DNA from: Mesostigma viride
Taxonomy: Eukaryota; Streptophyta; Mesostigmatophyceae; Mesostigmatales; Mesostigmataceae
Direction of reading: 5' to 3'
Assembly (NCBI GenBank): GCA_009746045.1
Contig: RPFO01002248.1
Coordinates: 121,959 to 185,958, forward strand
Length of the DNA: 64,000 nucleotides
Shown: positions 19,728 to 31,356 of the stretch, one piece after another
Numbering within the stretch: the first letter of the stretch is position 1
Layout of the letters: each line of letters starts with the position of its first letter
The notes under the pieces: model-generated
What the model was told of the DNA's origin: nothing
What the model saw: only the letters and a program-made list of their open reading frames with translations
Databases searched by the model: none
Made by a program: the position numbers and the translations under genes

Positions 19728-19829
19728 GATGGCCTCTGTTCAGATCTGCTACAGCCAGCCAAGTGGCCAAGCAGCAATTAAAGCAATATAAGCTACTGAA
19801 CAAGAAAGGAAAGTGCCAAGTGTTACCAC

Positions 19830-20747
19830 TCAGGCAAGACCACCACGGCTGGCCCCAGGCGCGTCCTGGTTCTCCTTGTCGCTGTCGTCGTCGCTGTCGC
19901 TCACCACAATCAGCTCTGGTACCCTGCTACCTGCTGCGCCGTCGTCGACCCGCTGTCGGCCCGCGATGACTGAATCGTCACCGTTGGTAAAGTAGACAGG
20001 TGACAACCCGTCGTTGGCACCTCGCGGATTGTACGTTGGCACCTCGTGGTCGCCAAGTGCCTCGTCGCCTAGCCCAGCGACACCCCCTGCTCCTACCTCA
20101 AGGTCACTCTCGTACCCAAGAGGTGCAAACTCCTCCCAACGCGTCACACGAACGCGAAGGGGCGGGGGCAGTTCCTGAAAAGGAACTCTTACTCGCTCTG
20201 GAAACCTGCCGACTCTTGTGCGCGCGTCCTCCGGCGATGGCTTCCGCTGTCGCCCCGACCTCTGCAAGCCGCCTGTGATGCTCCGCTCCGCGTCGTTCAC
20301 GCCTAACTGGCCCGCTGCAACACCCTCGTCGCCGATGCCGCCTGCGAAAGCACGTGGTACTCCCGCGCCCGCTACTGTCGGCACAAACTCGTGTCGCCCT
20401 GCGCCAGCTGCCTCCGCAACCTCGCCTCGCCTTGCTGCCAACTCCGTCCGCACTCGCTCTGCTACTGCAGTAATCACCGTCTGGATGCCGACCAACCCGT
20501 GAAGCTCCTGCTCAAGGTCGTCGATGCTCCGGTGCTCCGGAATGACGATGGTTTGTACGTGTCGCAGAATTCGCTCCCAATCTTCGACCTGGTCGTCGAC
20601 GAATTGCACGAAGCTGCGATTTACAGGCGGACGATCTGCAAGCAACAAAGATAGATCCCGAACGACACGGCGTAATTCAGGAGAAATCGAACCCCCAGCA
20701 GACTGCCGAAACCGGAAATCCTGCTGCCGTTGTTCCTCCTGCACCAT
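19830..20747 (-). CDS. Unrecognised reading frame upstream of Gag in element E
   Basis: 305 residues from an ATG at 20747, ending 102 bp before the Gag ATG and starting 91 bp inside the 5' LTR. Residues about 15-110 are helical and charged (VVRDLSLLLADRPP, QVEDWERILRHVQ, DLEQELHGL), suggesting coiled-coil. The C-terminal half is acidic and low-complexity, ending with a serine-aspartate cluster (VVSDSDDDSDKENQD). No zinc knuckle or known retroviral domain. It may be an accessory or leader protein of the element, as element A also has an extra frame ahead of Gag, but the two are not alike. Confidence 0.55.
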   Translation of the reverse strand: MVQEEQRQQDFRFRQSAGGSISPELRRVVRDLSLLLADRPPVNRSFVQFVDDQVEDWERILRHVQTIVIPEHRSIDDLEQELHGLVGIQTVITAVAERVRTELAARRGEVAEAAGAGRHEFVPTVAGAGVPRAFAGGIGDEGVAAGQLGVNDAERSITGGLQRSGRQRKPSPEDARTRVGRFPERVRVPFQELPPPLRVRVTRWEEFAPLGYESDLEVGAGGVAGLGDEALGDHEVPTYNPRGANDGLSPVYFTNGDDSVIAGRQRVDDGAAGSRVPELIVVSDSDDDSDKENQDAPGASRGGLA

Positions 20748-20838
20748 TCACCACCGGACGAGCTCCTCTCGTCGTCAAAGCTGCACACCGCAACCGGCAA
20801 CGACCCTCCTGGCCGTTCCGCTGAGACTGGTTGTAATT

Positions 20839-21537
20839 TGAGTTAAGTTCTTCGCACACGCAATGTGAAGGATATGGTTGCAATGCAGCAATGTGTGAAT
20901 ATGGTTGGAAACGGAGCTTTGTTAAATCGGATAATGTTTACAGCGCTCACACACTTGAGGCTTGTACACGAGCTTGCCAAGTCAAGGCACAACACGTGAG
21001 GCGGGCTCGCAAGAGATGCCCATTTGGCACTGGCCTATTGTTTATATACTTGTGCACTGTGCTTGCTAGTCCTGAGCAGCCTAGGAGGCCTGCTCAGTAA
21101 TAACACCCCGGTACAGTATTCACTACCTGTACAGCGCCCAGCTCCTATACAGTAGGTCTGCCATACAGGCACAGTGACCACAGAGTACAGTCACCACAGT
21201 GATTATTGCATCTGCACCTAGAAGTCCAGGACTAAGCCTGCGGTACCAACAGACCACAGGTTAAGGTTCCTATTTCCTGCGTACGACGTATTAATCCAAT
21301 ACCGTCGTAGGTACAGCACCTAATTCCTGTCAGCCCAGGAATTACTGTCGACCCCATATGTCGTCGGCAAATATTCACGTCCGACTTAGAAGAACAGCCG
21401 GCTCGCGCTCGCGCGCGACCGGGAAGTCGGAACGCCATAACTTTCTTGATACTTGTCGGAATGAACTCGTTCCGGTGCCGCTGGAATCGCAGAGATATGC
21501 CGAATCAGGATCACACCAATGCGCTTGGCGTTAACTC
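20839..21537 (-). repeat. 5' LTR of copia-like element E
   Basis: A near-copy of 13512-14215 in the same orientation, with a few substitutions and one- to two-base indels. It ends TTAACTCA on its inner side (minus-strand reading). No convincing primer-binding site starting with TGG follows; the sequence just inside is AATTACAACCAG. Confidence 0.8.
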
Positions 21538-22175
21538 CTGTCCCAGGTCCAATGACCGCCTAACCATCTACCAGTTGTACTGGGTGACTGCCCCTTGTAG
21601 CGAGAGAACGGGTACTCCTCGTAACGCTGTTGACGCGCCCGCATAATATCCGGGGTCAGCGTGTCACGGTCCATATTACAGTCCCGCAACACCCCCCGCC
21701 GGCACCAAGACCTGACCCTTCTCATTGATCAGGCCGCGTCACCGGCGGGAAAATGCCTTGAAACGCCCACAGGCACCGGTGACGCGTGATGATGACCTCC
21801 CATTTCACGCGATCTACAAAACCACACTTGGCCTGCTCCACCGGCCAAGGAGGCCACCGCCTCGAAGACTGGGGCAATCATGTCTGACCGACTTCCCTAG
21901 ACCTACTTGGCCCCCTCGGGGCGTGCCATCTCCCAGAGGAGGATGTCTGGCTCCACACTGTACTTGGGATGCCGCACCGCCCCGATGCATGCCGGGGCAA
22001 TGGTACCCGTCAGGGGTGGGGTCCCAGACATCCCCCTCGAACTGCGGCTCGCTGGGTGGCGGCGGCTCAGGACTTCACTGACCGCGACTTACCCGACCGA
22101 GAGGGACGCTCCAGCACCACCGGAAAGGCGCGTGCTGGATGCAGCGCCTCAAAACCACCATAACCCGCATCTTCC
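21538..22175 (-). pseudogene. Decayed homologue of the chromovirus third-frame protein (element D)
   Basis: Coding-like minus-strand segments in several frames. At about 21722-21830 the translation CGFVDRVKWEVIITRHRCLW is followed by AFQGIFP, which aligns with CGFLDWARGQVVLTQHRYYW and AFLGLFP in the third frame of element B (11611-11690). Further along, MDRDTLTPDIMRARQQRYEE (about 21620-21680) matches the position of the VDRHDN...HYQAYLE tail. Upstream pieces such as YSVEPDILLWEMARPEGAK and DMIAPVFEAVASLAGG lie in other frames. Frame breaks and stops mark it as dead. It shows that this protein family occurs in more than one element. Confidence 0.6.
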
Positions 22176-22250
22176 AGTTAGATGAGATGCTTAGGCTGAC
22201 ACACGGGTTTCCGGCCTGCGCGCCGCGTATTGCCTACCGCGGCTGAGCGG

Positions 22251-22294
22251 GACACCTCAGTACTGTACGGCAGGTCGTACGGTACTGAGGTGTC
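22251..22294. repeat. Long hairpin (19-bp arms, 6-bp loop)
   Basis: GACACCTCAGTACTGTACG at 22251-22269 pairs with its reverse complement at 22276-22294 with one mismatch; the loop is GCAGGT. It could be two abutting transposon ends or a transcript hairpin. Just downstream, 22295-22919 has no recognised gene. A weak plus-strand open stretch (22643-22906, with TVTGFNMQVEPCSVGDP) looks coding-like but matches nothing I know. Confidence 0.7.
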
Positions 22295-22919
22295 ATGTGG
22301 ACTGTTGTGCCGTTAGTGCCAGACTGTGCCTAGTCTCTAGCTCGACCCGCCAGATCCGGGTTATCCGGGTCTGATGGGCCGAGTGTAGTTGATGCTGGTG
22401 ACGTGGTTGCATGGCATTGCAGTGTACAGTTGTCCACTGGTAGACGCTGCAGTCGGCGTTGCCATAGGCATATAGGCGTAGCATTGGGGAGTGCCACAGC
22501 ACCGAGCAGCTCACGCACACCGACAGCGTTCCATTCTGAGCCCTTTTGGTGTTCGACGTATTATTTCATAATACATTCTCTCTTCCTTTGCAGTGAGTTG
22601 TTCGCCTAGTCCATCTCACAACTCTTCCCCTCCTGTACTCCGTTTTGTACCGCCGACGTGGCCCGCACCGTAACCGGTTTCAACATGCAGGTGGAACCCT
22701 GCTCAGTGGGGGATCCCACATCCCCTTGGGAGCCTGTGCCTCCCACATCATTGCGCAACTCTCCCTCAAACCCCCCCGTAGAATTGCTGACGGTACGTAT
22801 AGCGACAGAAAACTGCCCACACCATCAGCCGCCAACAACAAGGGCTGACCCAGCGACTCCCGTGGAACCGGTTGTCCTGTCCAGTCGACCGTATCGTAGA
22901 ATTTGAACAGCCTCTGGCA

Positions 22920-24050
22920 GAGTTAAATAGTACGTAGTACGGTAAAATACGGTCCCGGGGTGTACTATGTATAATACGCTAGTACGGTGTATAATACGTT
23001 ATAGTACGGTACAATGCTAAATGGCTTGTTTTTCTGTGTTTTTTGGAGGTTGAAGAATATCTGAACATGTACCACTTCAAACATGACAAAATACATGTGT
23101 TTCCACATGTAATTATTCCAACACGGCGTGGCCGGCATCAACTGAATATAAGCCACCGTCATCATCATGCTTGCTGAATAAACCTTCATTTACCCTAGTT
23201 GTGATGTTCAACTGATCAAAGGTGAAAGGTAAACATGGTATGATGGCCCTTACAAAACAAATATCAACTGATGCTGAGCACTAATATCAAAAACATATTA
23301 GGATGGTTGCTGGGTTTGATTGTCATCCCATTTGAAAAACTGCACATGAATCCATCCATGGCCAAGGACACAACAACGCTGTTCCGTGTTAATAAATTAA
23401 ATAATTAAATAATTAATTAATTAATGGCCAATGATACGACACGCATGTCAGTGATGCCACACGCTCCTCATCAAGCTGCTGCTTGGTCGTCACGACCGCG
23501 GCATGCTGAGTTCCATTATCGGAATGCCCCTTGCTCTGCGATGTCCTGGACCCAGCTCCGGCGTTGCTAGTGCTAGCGCGGGCAGATTTCCACTTTCGTG
23601 CATCACTCTCCTCAATCTCTGGCTCCTCATTCATCAGACCTTGCCTACGCAGGTTCCGGACCTCGGCCGCCATCTCTAATCGGTCTGCATCCTGCCGTTG
23701 CCGCTTCTTGGCCTCCTTCAGTTCTCCGCCTCCTCCTGCAGCAGCCTGACACGAAACGCCTTTGGCGGATTCGTGCATTTGCTCACCCCATCGAGGGTTG
23801 CATATTGGCCACCCATGATGTGAGCCTTCGCCCGCGTGGCCGGCAGTGCCCTTGAAGGCCGCCTTGCATGTCAGGCATGCCATAGCGTAATTCCCTGTCG
23901 GGTGCCCATCCTTGATAAGTTTATCCTTTGATATAAAGGTCCAAACAGTTTCCTGTTGCACAGACATCTCATCCCCGTCATCACCAACGGGGCCATCACC
24001 AGCATCGTCAATGTCGTCTCCCACGGCTGCTAAAGACGTTCTGTCGAATT
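22920..24050 (-). mobile_element. Second hAT-like DNA transposon remnant
   Basis: The left edge (22925-23015) is dense in TAATACG/AGTACGGTA motifs like the terminal repeats of the element at 6067-7393. The right part encodes a BED-like finger protein on the minus strand. The region between (23020-23410) is AT-rich and non-coding, including a TTAATTAA run. Neither end could be fixed by a target duplication. Confidence 0.45.
23413..23967 (-). CDS. BED-like zinc-finger protein fragment, hAT-type
   Basis: The ATG at 23967 begins MSVQQETVWTFISKDKLI; the frame is open further upstream to a GTG at 24024. Residues about 8-55 hold an aromatic WTF, then CLTCKAAF (C-X2-C) and a GHAGEGSHHGW histidine cluster, in keeping with a BED finger. 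The rest is a charged, Lys/Arg/Ser-rich linker (KKRQRQDADRLEMAAEVRN) as found between the finger and the DDE core. The frame ends without any catalytic domain, so this is a truncated transposase or a relic. Confidence 0.5.
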   Translation of the reverse strand: MSVQQETVWTFISKDKLIKDGHPTGNYAMACLTCKAAFKGTAGHAGEGSHHGWPICNPRWGEQMHESAKGVSCQAAAGGGGELKEAKKRQRQDADRLEMAAEVRNLRRQGLMNEEPEIEESDARKWKSARASTSNAGAGSRTSQSKGHSDNGTQHAAVVTTKQQLDEERVASLTCVSYHWPLIN

Positions 24051-25346
24051 GCTAGCACCAACAATTAACATAGGTTGAGAAACTATGGGGGCTCTTCTGC
24101 TAACGTTCGTCGCAGCGGATCTCCAGTTCTGCGCCACAACCGTTGACGTAATTCTGCCTAGCTCACTCTGTCAACACTGCGACGTTGCATGCCTGTGTGC
24201 GAGGTTTTTCGCGCCAAATCCCGGCGGTTGCCGGGGTGCCAAGTGGCTACTCTTACTATGCATCGTAATGCACGTAAACCCAAATCAACCAACGTCGCAC
24301 CAGCTACTGCTGCTGCTGCTGCTACTGTTGTTGTTGTTGCCCACGCCGCACATGGGCAGCAGAGATTGTTGCCCACGTCGCACCAGTACAGCATGGTACC
24401 AAAGGCTGGTGCGAGTACAGACTTACAAACAGCAAGTCCACCACGAGTCTGCGACTGACGAGTCACGCACTTCTGGAAATGCGCTTCTTGGCGACGTCAG
24501 CCGACACTCGACAGGGGCATCAGGGGAGCACCGAGTACGTAAAAAGGCTCGTCAGAACACCATGATCACGCCGCAGCAAGTAATAGTTAATAGTTGACTA
24601 TACATGCATGCGCGGACATGCCTGAAAACGACAAAACGTGCAACATTATTGAGGATGGCGCCTAGCTCAAGTGACCAATGATGTAGAAAGTTTTACAGGA
24701 GACTCACACAGCCGCGAAATCATGCCAAAGGTCCTATGTTCGATTCCTTGCTAGTAACTTCTAGGCTTTCTTACTTTCTGTGCTCCGCGGAATCTCAGAT
24801 TTGGGCAGCTAGCGTTTTCACGTTTGTTGCTTTCTGACGACAATGTAGAAAGTTTTACCTTGCACCAATTTGACGTGAGTGAGCTTGCCAAGTGAGAGGC
24901 CGCGTTGATAGATGCTCGCAAATATAGATGGCAAGCGGTTGTGAAGGATACCAACTGGAGCCCGAGGGCCACTCGGTCGGTGGGGGCAACGCCGGGGTGA
25001 CCTGATTCGGTAGACATAGTCATTCCGGGCCGAGGCGCCCGCAACCGGGCCGTAACTAGAGGCGGCTAGATAGTCATCCGTCCCTGCATTCAATTTCCAT
25101 CTCATTGCATGAGGTTTTATGCTCACATGCGGAAGCAGTCAGTCTACATGTTTTACGTGGTGTTGACCTGTTGGAAGGGAGATTCCGAGAACCGCCATGG
25201 ACGGCGCTCAAACTACAAATTCCTGACTCCAAGTCCAACATCTGATCGCCTAAACCCCACCATGATATATCCCAGCAATGACCCCATAAAATATCCTTTT
25301 GCTCTTCTTCAATTTTTTCCTGTTCATGCTAAACTTTTTTTGTCTG
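24051..25346. other. Non-coding stretch with tRNA-like repeat piece
   Basis: No supported gene. About 24690-24757 contains GGAGACTCACACAGCCGCGA, then AATCATGCCAAAGGTCCTA and GTTCGATTCC. This closely matches the tRNA-like segment at 32600-32650 and, more distantly, the minus-strand segment at 29580-29680, so it is one copy of a dispersed family. Confidence 0.45.
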
Positions 25347-25450
25347 TCGTTGTTTGTTGTTTATTCCTTACCACACTATAGTCCCTTTCCATCCACTGTC
25401 GTTGTTTGTTGTTTATTCCTTACCACACTATAGCCCCTTTCCATCCACTG
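25347..25450. repeat. Tandem duplication, 52-bp unit
   Basis: Two copies starting at 25347 and 25399 (TCGTTGTTTGTTGTTTATTC...) differ at a single base (TAGTCCC versus TAGCCCC). A recent simple duplication. Confidence 0.9.
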
Positions 25451-27536
25451 GTCACACGGTCAGCCCCCTTTGTTTTCGCCATCCTCCCTCCATGGCGGTC
25501 TTCATGTATATACAGCCACGCGGCTTCCGCCGTCTTCGCCGGCAATGCTCTCAGCCAACCGACCACTCTAGCTAGTCCTTACACTGGTGACGGATGTACC
25601 TGCCTCGAAAACGTTCCCCCGTCTCATGTCATCAACCAAGTTCAACACCACCTCCAGTTTATGTCACCGTACCTGTTCATGACTGTGGGGGACCATGTTA
25701 TGCGCCAGGCACGTGCTCGCGTTGCTAGCATTGAGCACTTACCGGGAACACCGGGGTTGTCCTGGTGATCACGAATGTGCACGGTAATGGGGGGGCGACC
25801 AATTACATGCAGCAATACTAAGGCTAGCTGACATTGACATCTATATGCCAATGAGACCACGCTCATTTAGACGCGGGCATCCGCCCATGCTTGACTCTGG
25901 CTGGACTGCCTGGGTTGAGGCGCACGCTGTCGGTTTAGATCAGCCCCAATTATAAACACACCGGCCATGCAACCCGCCGGGCACCATGGGCGCTGAAAAA
26001 TCGAACTCAGGACTGACCCATACTCCAACATCGCCTGTGCCTCAGCACATCCCAGCATTGACCTTCCTTTATTCCATTTTTGTTTTTGTTATTACTATTA
26101 CTCTTTACTTTGTCTTTATTTCCTATTGTTCGTATTATTACCATTTACATTTCTTTTCTTGTTTGTTTCTTTCTTTCTCTTTTTTCTTTTTTCCCTTTGT
26201 AATGTATACTCCTTACTTTTTTTTTCAGACCCTTCGTGTATGTGTGCATGTGTTCCCTCTTTTCCTTCTTAGTTTTGGTTGTTTGTGTTGGTCGTGCATG
26301 GTGGTGTGTGTGTGTGTGTGTGTGTTTATGTGTGATTTTTCTATCAACCTTTCTTGTTACCCTCTGTCTCCCTCTATGCAGGTCTACCTAGAGATAGCCA
26401 CGCGGCTCCCGCGGCCTTCGCGTCTTTCCTCTTAGACAACTACCCTAGTCCTTCCACGGCGTTGGATCGCCATGCGTCCAGGCATAGTTGTCTCCTTCAT
26501 AGTTGTCTCACTTCATGCAACGGCCGCGTTGGCCTAGCTGGCTGACTCCCCTCCCCAGCTCCGCCTTTGATGACAACGAGGACTACCCCGGCCGCTTCAA
26601 ACTGCTCAGTAGCTGGCTACCCGACTGAAAATATGCGTACATGATCGAAGACCCGGATCGGCCTGGCCTGGGAGAACCACGAGCACTGTCGCTGGTGGAG
26701 CAACCCCTGCCTGCTCAGGACTGTCGATCAACCGTTCACGACCTAGGTTCAAGGCGATCGATCGACACTTTTGACCGAATCTTGAAGGTCTGCTGTGACA
26801 AGATAAAATGGTGGACTCCTCTCCACTAAATATACAGATCTTTTACCTCCTGACGGAACGGACTTATCAAATCCTGAGAGACAGGGGAAATCCCTAGTAA
26901 TCTCCAGGAATCCTAGAGCGGTGATCGTTTCTTGTCTAGCTAGTGGAGTTTCCTACAAGACCTTACTCGGCTGCCGGTAAAGAGTGGTACGTGGTCCACC
27001 TTTGGTCGGGCGTCTCTACATACACAAGACTGACTGTGCGGGGGCAGGGGCGGGCCGGGTGCTGATGCAGGAGATGCAGGCTCTCATGCAGCTTGATAGA
27101 TTCACCAAGGTGTTACGCATGCAGACGATCGGTTCTCAGTTTGACTATTTGTGCCAATAGGCCGACTTGTAAGCAGTTTTTTTTTACATTGTATAACTTA
27201 TCTCTCACATCCTTAGCTAGGCACAGCCACCTGGCCGGCACAGATCAGGTGGACAATCAAATTTAATTGGGTAGCGATTACAACTAACGGGCGCTTTCTT
27301 TCCCAAGTGATGACTCAAACATGTCACCTTCTCAATCATGCCTGAAAAAGAAAGACATTCTAGTTGTATTGCTCCCAATAAAGAAAGAACCAGAATTCAG
27401 CACGGGCCATGCACCGCAAAGGCCTGCGCAATAATAGAAAGCAAATCATAGCTTATGAGCCGCGATCAAGTGGGAAGTGAAAGCGCTGGTCGAGACTCTC
27501 ACCGACCTTACAAGCAGGCAATGACACGAGCTGACC
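25451..27536. other. Intergenic, T-rich low-complexity stretch, no gene seen
   Basis: About 26060-26350 is pyrimidine-rich on the plus strand, with a short (GT)n run near 26310. Around it I see no splice-flanked or homologous coding. Short open frames here lack family features. Confidence 0.5.
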
Positions 27537-27690
27537 CCATGGACGCCACATGCTCGTAGCATTTAGCTCGAACTACACTTAACAAGCATGTGGCCTCCAT
27601 GGGGCCATCGAGCTAAATGTTAGAAGCATGTGGCCTCCATGGGGCCATCGAGCTAAATGTTACAAGCATGTGGCCTCCATCGGGTCAGCT
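27537..27690. repeat. 40-bp tandem repeat with an inverted copy
   Basis: Units start at 27584, 27624 and 27664 (AAGCATGTGGCCTCCATGGG...). The preceding segment 27537-27575 is an inverted, diverged copy of the same unit. The block lies just past the stop codon of the minus-strand allantoinase gene, in its 3' flank. Confidence 0.8.
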
Positions 27691-27709
27691 TGTGAGGAGC
27701 AGGAACTCA

Positions 27710-30700
27710 TCAGTGCTTCAAAATGGACTGCCCGCACGGCTTCTCAGCAAACTGAGGGCCCAAGGCACCTCCGTCTTGCAGGTACACGAGGTGGCCGCGC
27801 ACAAATGTCGCGAGCACCATGCCCTGGACTTCCATGCCAGCATAAGGGGTCCCCTTGTGGCGGTGATAGATGGGGAAATTGTCCCCTCCGATGACCGCGG
27901 GGCGGTCAGGATCCCAGACTACCCTGTTGCCGGCACAAGACAGAGTAGGCAGCATGCGCCAGCATCAAGGAGACAACCAGCATGAACACAACAACGCGGC
28001 GAACAAGAGTTAGCGAGACAACACTGCCACACGCAAGACAGCAAGTACGCAGCATGCCTAGGCAGGACAACCATGAGAAGTAGCGATGAGTGTAAGTAAA
28101 GCCACCATGCCATATATACAACTCAGTGCCCACAAGGGGCCGAGTAGGCAGCATGCACAGGAAGAAAAGCAACGGCAATGTTAGCTGCACTGTGTAAACG
28201 ACACTACCAGGCCATGACATGCCCACATGTACAGATAACCAGTGACCCGCGATTACCAGCAATTCCATCTCCATGTTCACGGTGACCATGCTGTCAACCA
28301 CCGCGGCTCCTCTCATGCTCCAAGCCGCCTGACAGGCACAAGTGCCCACCAGTAGATCCTAACCGCTGCACGCAATCCTAACATGCACCGACACACGTTT
28401 CTAGGATGGCTACAGAGGCTTTTTTCCACGCACCAGAGTACAAACTGGGATGTCAATGCCCTGGTGAGATATACGAGCACTAGCACTGGGCAATGTGACA
28501 GGTACCACGTCAAGCCAGCAAAAGCAACACCCCCCAGGAATGACCCTGTCCTTGCAAGTAGTACTAACGTACAGAGGGAGCGAAACACAGAGTGTGCCTT
28601 TTCTCTGCTCTCGTCAAGCCACTCACATGTCCGCGTCCGCCCCTGGTATGAGCGACCCCTTTTGGGGTGTCAACCCGACCATGGCCGCAGGCTTGGAGCT
28701 CCACAGCTCACTCAAGCGCTCGAGAGACAACTTGTAAAGCTGCCCCTCGGTCCAGGTGACCGGCAGGCTGAACTGCAACCCCGAAATGCCTGTGCTCAGG
28801 ACAGGGATAGCGTTGATGCACAGAAAGGGAGGAGGCACGGTTGGGGAAGCGCGACCAACCGTAGGCATCAAGTATGGGTATTCACTGATTTGTATTGCCA
28901 CAAATAAGACGGCCAGCATCGACTGGAAGAGCGCTGGCCAAGCTGACATCTGGCAACATGCCCACTGGCGGCAGCAAGACGTTCCCAAAAAAGTATAGAA
29001 TAGTATAGTATAGTAGTATAGTAGTATAGTAGTATAGTAGTATAGTAGTATAGTAGTATAGTAGTATGGTAGTATGGTAGTATAGTAGTATAGTAGTATA
29101 GTAGTATAGTAGTATAGTAGTATAGTAGTATAGTAGTATAGTAGTATAGTAGTATAGTACACCCCCCCCCTTGGTGTTTAAGAATGGGGTCCGACCGACC
29201 CAGGTCTGCGATCTTAAACCAAAAATCCAATCCAGGGTTGACAATCTTAAACATGAAGTAGGCACAAACCCCTCCTCGCGTACCACTGACCACAACTTAG
29301 CAGCCTTTGGTGCCTACTTTAAGATCTTTTTTGCCAAAACCAGCCCTGTGATCTTAAACAAAAAAATTCAAAATCCAGGGTCTCAAGATCTTCAACCTGG
29401 GAATCTTAAACGTCAAAGGGGGGGTGTAGTATAGTAGTATAGCAGTATAGCAGTATAGTAGTATAGTAGTATAGTAGTATAGCAGTATCCCAGAACAGCA
29501 GTATTCTGACTTGGCATGCCGCAAAGGTGAAAACCATTTGCGTTCAGTGCCGGTCCGCGGAAAACGCGGAAAAACGCGATCTGCAAATGAATCCAGGCCG
29601 GAATCGAACTGGGGACCTCTCGCACCAATTTTGCTGACTACAGGACGGACGTCTCCGGATCCTAAGGCATCGCCAACTGACACCTACAGTCATCCGCAAA
29701 AGTTCTCCTTTCCGGGGAGTGATGCAGTACAGCAGTATAGCAGTATAGCAGTATAGTAGTATAGTAGTATAGTACTATGTATTCCATATGTATCGATGCT
29801 AGTAGCCAAAATTGTGGTATCGAGAGAGTTGGAGCAAGGCAGGCCCAGGATCCTACGAAGATCAAAGAGAAGATGCGTGCGGGAACGCTGACGCTATCAA
29901 AGGGCATGAAATGTTGACAGGCCATTCCAACATGAAGATGCACACACTTCTCCTGCCTCTGATCATGGTAACATGCAGACTCTTCTTCAACTGTGTATTC
30001 ATCCTACACAGCATGAAATCGAGATCAAGGTGGTGTCAACTCTGAAGGCCGTGTGGAATAGCGACGTGGTAAGCTATGAACAGATGCTCCCCCCTCTCGC
30101 CTGACATCTCAAGTTTGTCACTCTTGCTGCGGCCCAAGAGACGGGGCAGTACATCAATGAGTGCGAAAATACGGACTTGGAAACTCATGCTTCCGTCAGG
30201 GAAACTGGAAAGGGAGCCTTTTTCCGACAAGACAGGGATTCTGGCTCAGGTCGTCAGGAGACCCCAGCCATGCACCCCACTTTCTTGCTGTGTTCCTACG
30301 CAGCGCAGCTTTGCCTGGTGGCCGTGTCCATCATGCGCATGAGACAGGGAGAACCGAAGTCTAGGGGGATCCCAAGAACACGTGCTCCTATATCATCAAA
30401 ATAATAGTAGGCGGAGTCATGCATCCTAACAAGTATGGCGATAACTAATCAATGGCGATAACTAATCAAAGGCGTTGATGGCACAACACAGTTGCGGAGT
30501 TGCGATGCCAAACGGCTTACCTCCCCAGGCTTGTAGAAAGTCACCCGAGTCGATGTGCTTGAGCTCGGGCGGGGCGGGCGAGTGGTCAGACGAGAGCATG
30601 TCGATCCACGTGCCTTCTGCACAAATACATTTGTGTGTAAGGTCCATCGGTCAAGATGCAGACACGCTCCAGGACGGCAGGTGAGCCGGGATGTCAAGGC

Positions 30701-31324
30701 TTGCCAAAGAAACCAGGAGTTTTGAGGGACACGCCTGTTGTGAGCCTGTGTTCAACGTCAGGGTCCAAAATACATCCAGCACGATGCGTATTAAAACAAC
30801 AACAATTGTGTGTGTGTGTGTCTGTGCATCAGGTCCACAGAATCACAAGCACTCAAGCAAGAAAGCAAGGTGAGGGGTCATGCCAGCCCTGTTGGTCTCA
30901 CCAACAGAAGAGGCGAAGTAAAAGAAGGATTTAGCCTCACTATTTGTGTTGGTCCTACTAGAAGAAGAAGAAGAAGAAGAAGAAGAAGAAGAAGAAGAAG
31001 AAGAAGAAGAAGAAGAAGAAGAAGAAGAAGAAGAAGAAGAAGAAGAAGAAGAAGAAGAAGAAGAAGAAGAAGAAGAAGAAGAAGAAGAAGAAGAAGAAGA
31101 AGAAGAAGAAGAAGAAGAAGAGGAAGAGGAAGAGGAAGAAGAAGAAGAGGAAGAGGAAGAAGAAGAAGAGGAACAAGAAGAAGAAGAAGAAGAAGAAGAA
31201 GAAGAAGAAGAAGAAGAAGAAGAAGAAGAAGAAGAAGAAGAAGAAGAAGAAGAAGAAGAAGAAGAAGAAGAAGAAGAAGAAGAAGAAGAAGAAGAAGAAG
31301 AAGAAGAAGAAGAAGAAGAAGAAG

Positions 31325-31356
<32 letters not shown>

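Larger units (their letters stand above)
13512..21537 (-). mobile_element. Copia-like LTR retrotransposon E
   Basis: Two direct repeats of about 700 bp (13512-14215 and 20839-21537) bound a minus-strand coding block: an upstream unknown frame, Gag with zinc knuckle, and a pol whose RT and RNase H are copia-like. The LTRs differ at roughly seven positions or small indels, so the insertion is recent. Even so, Gag has frame changes and pol has odd catalytic residues. A 745-bp 3' non-coding region precedes the purine tract beside the left LTR. I found no matching 5-bp target duplication at the two outer ends. Confidence 0.8.
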
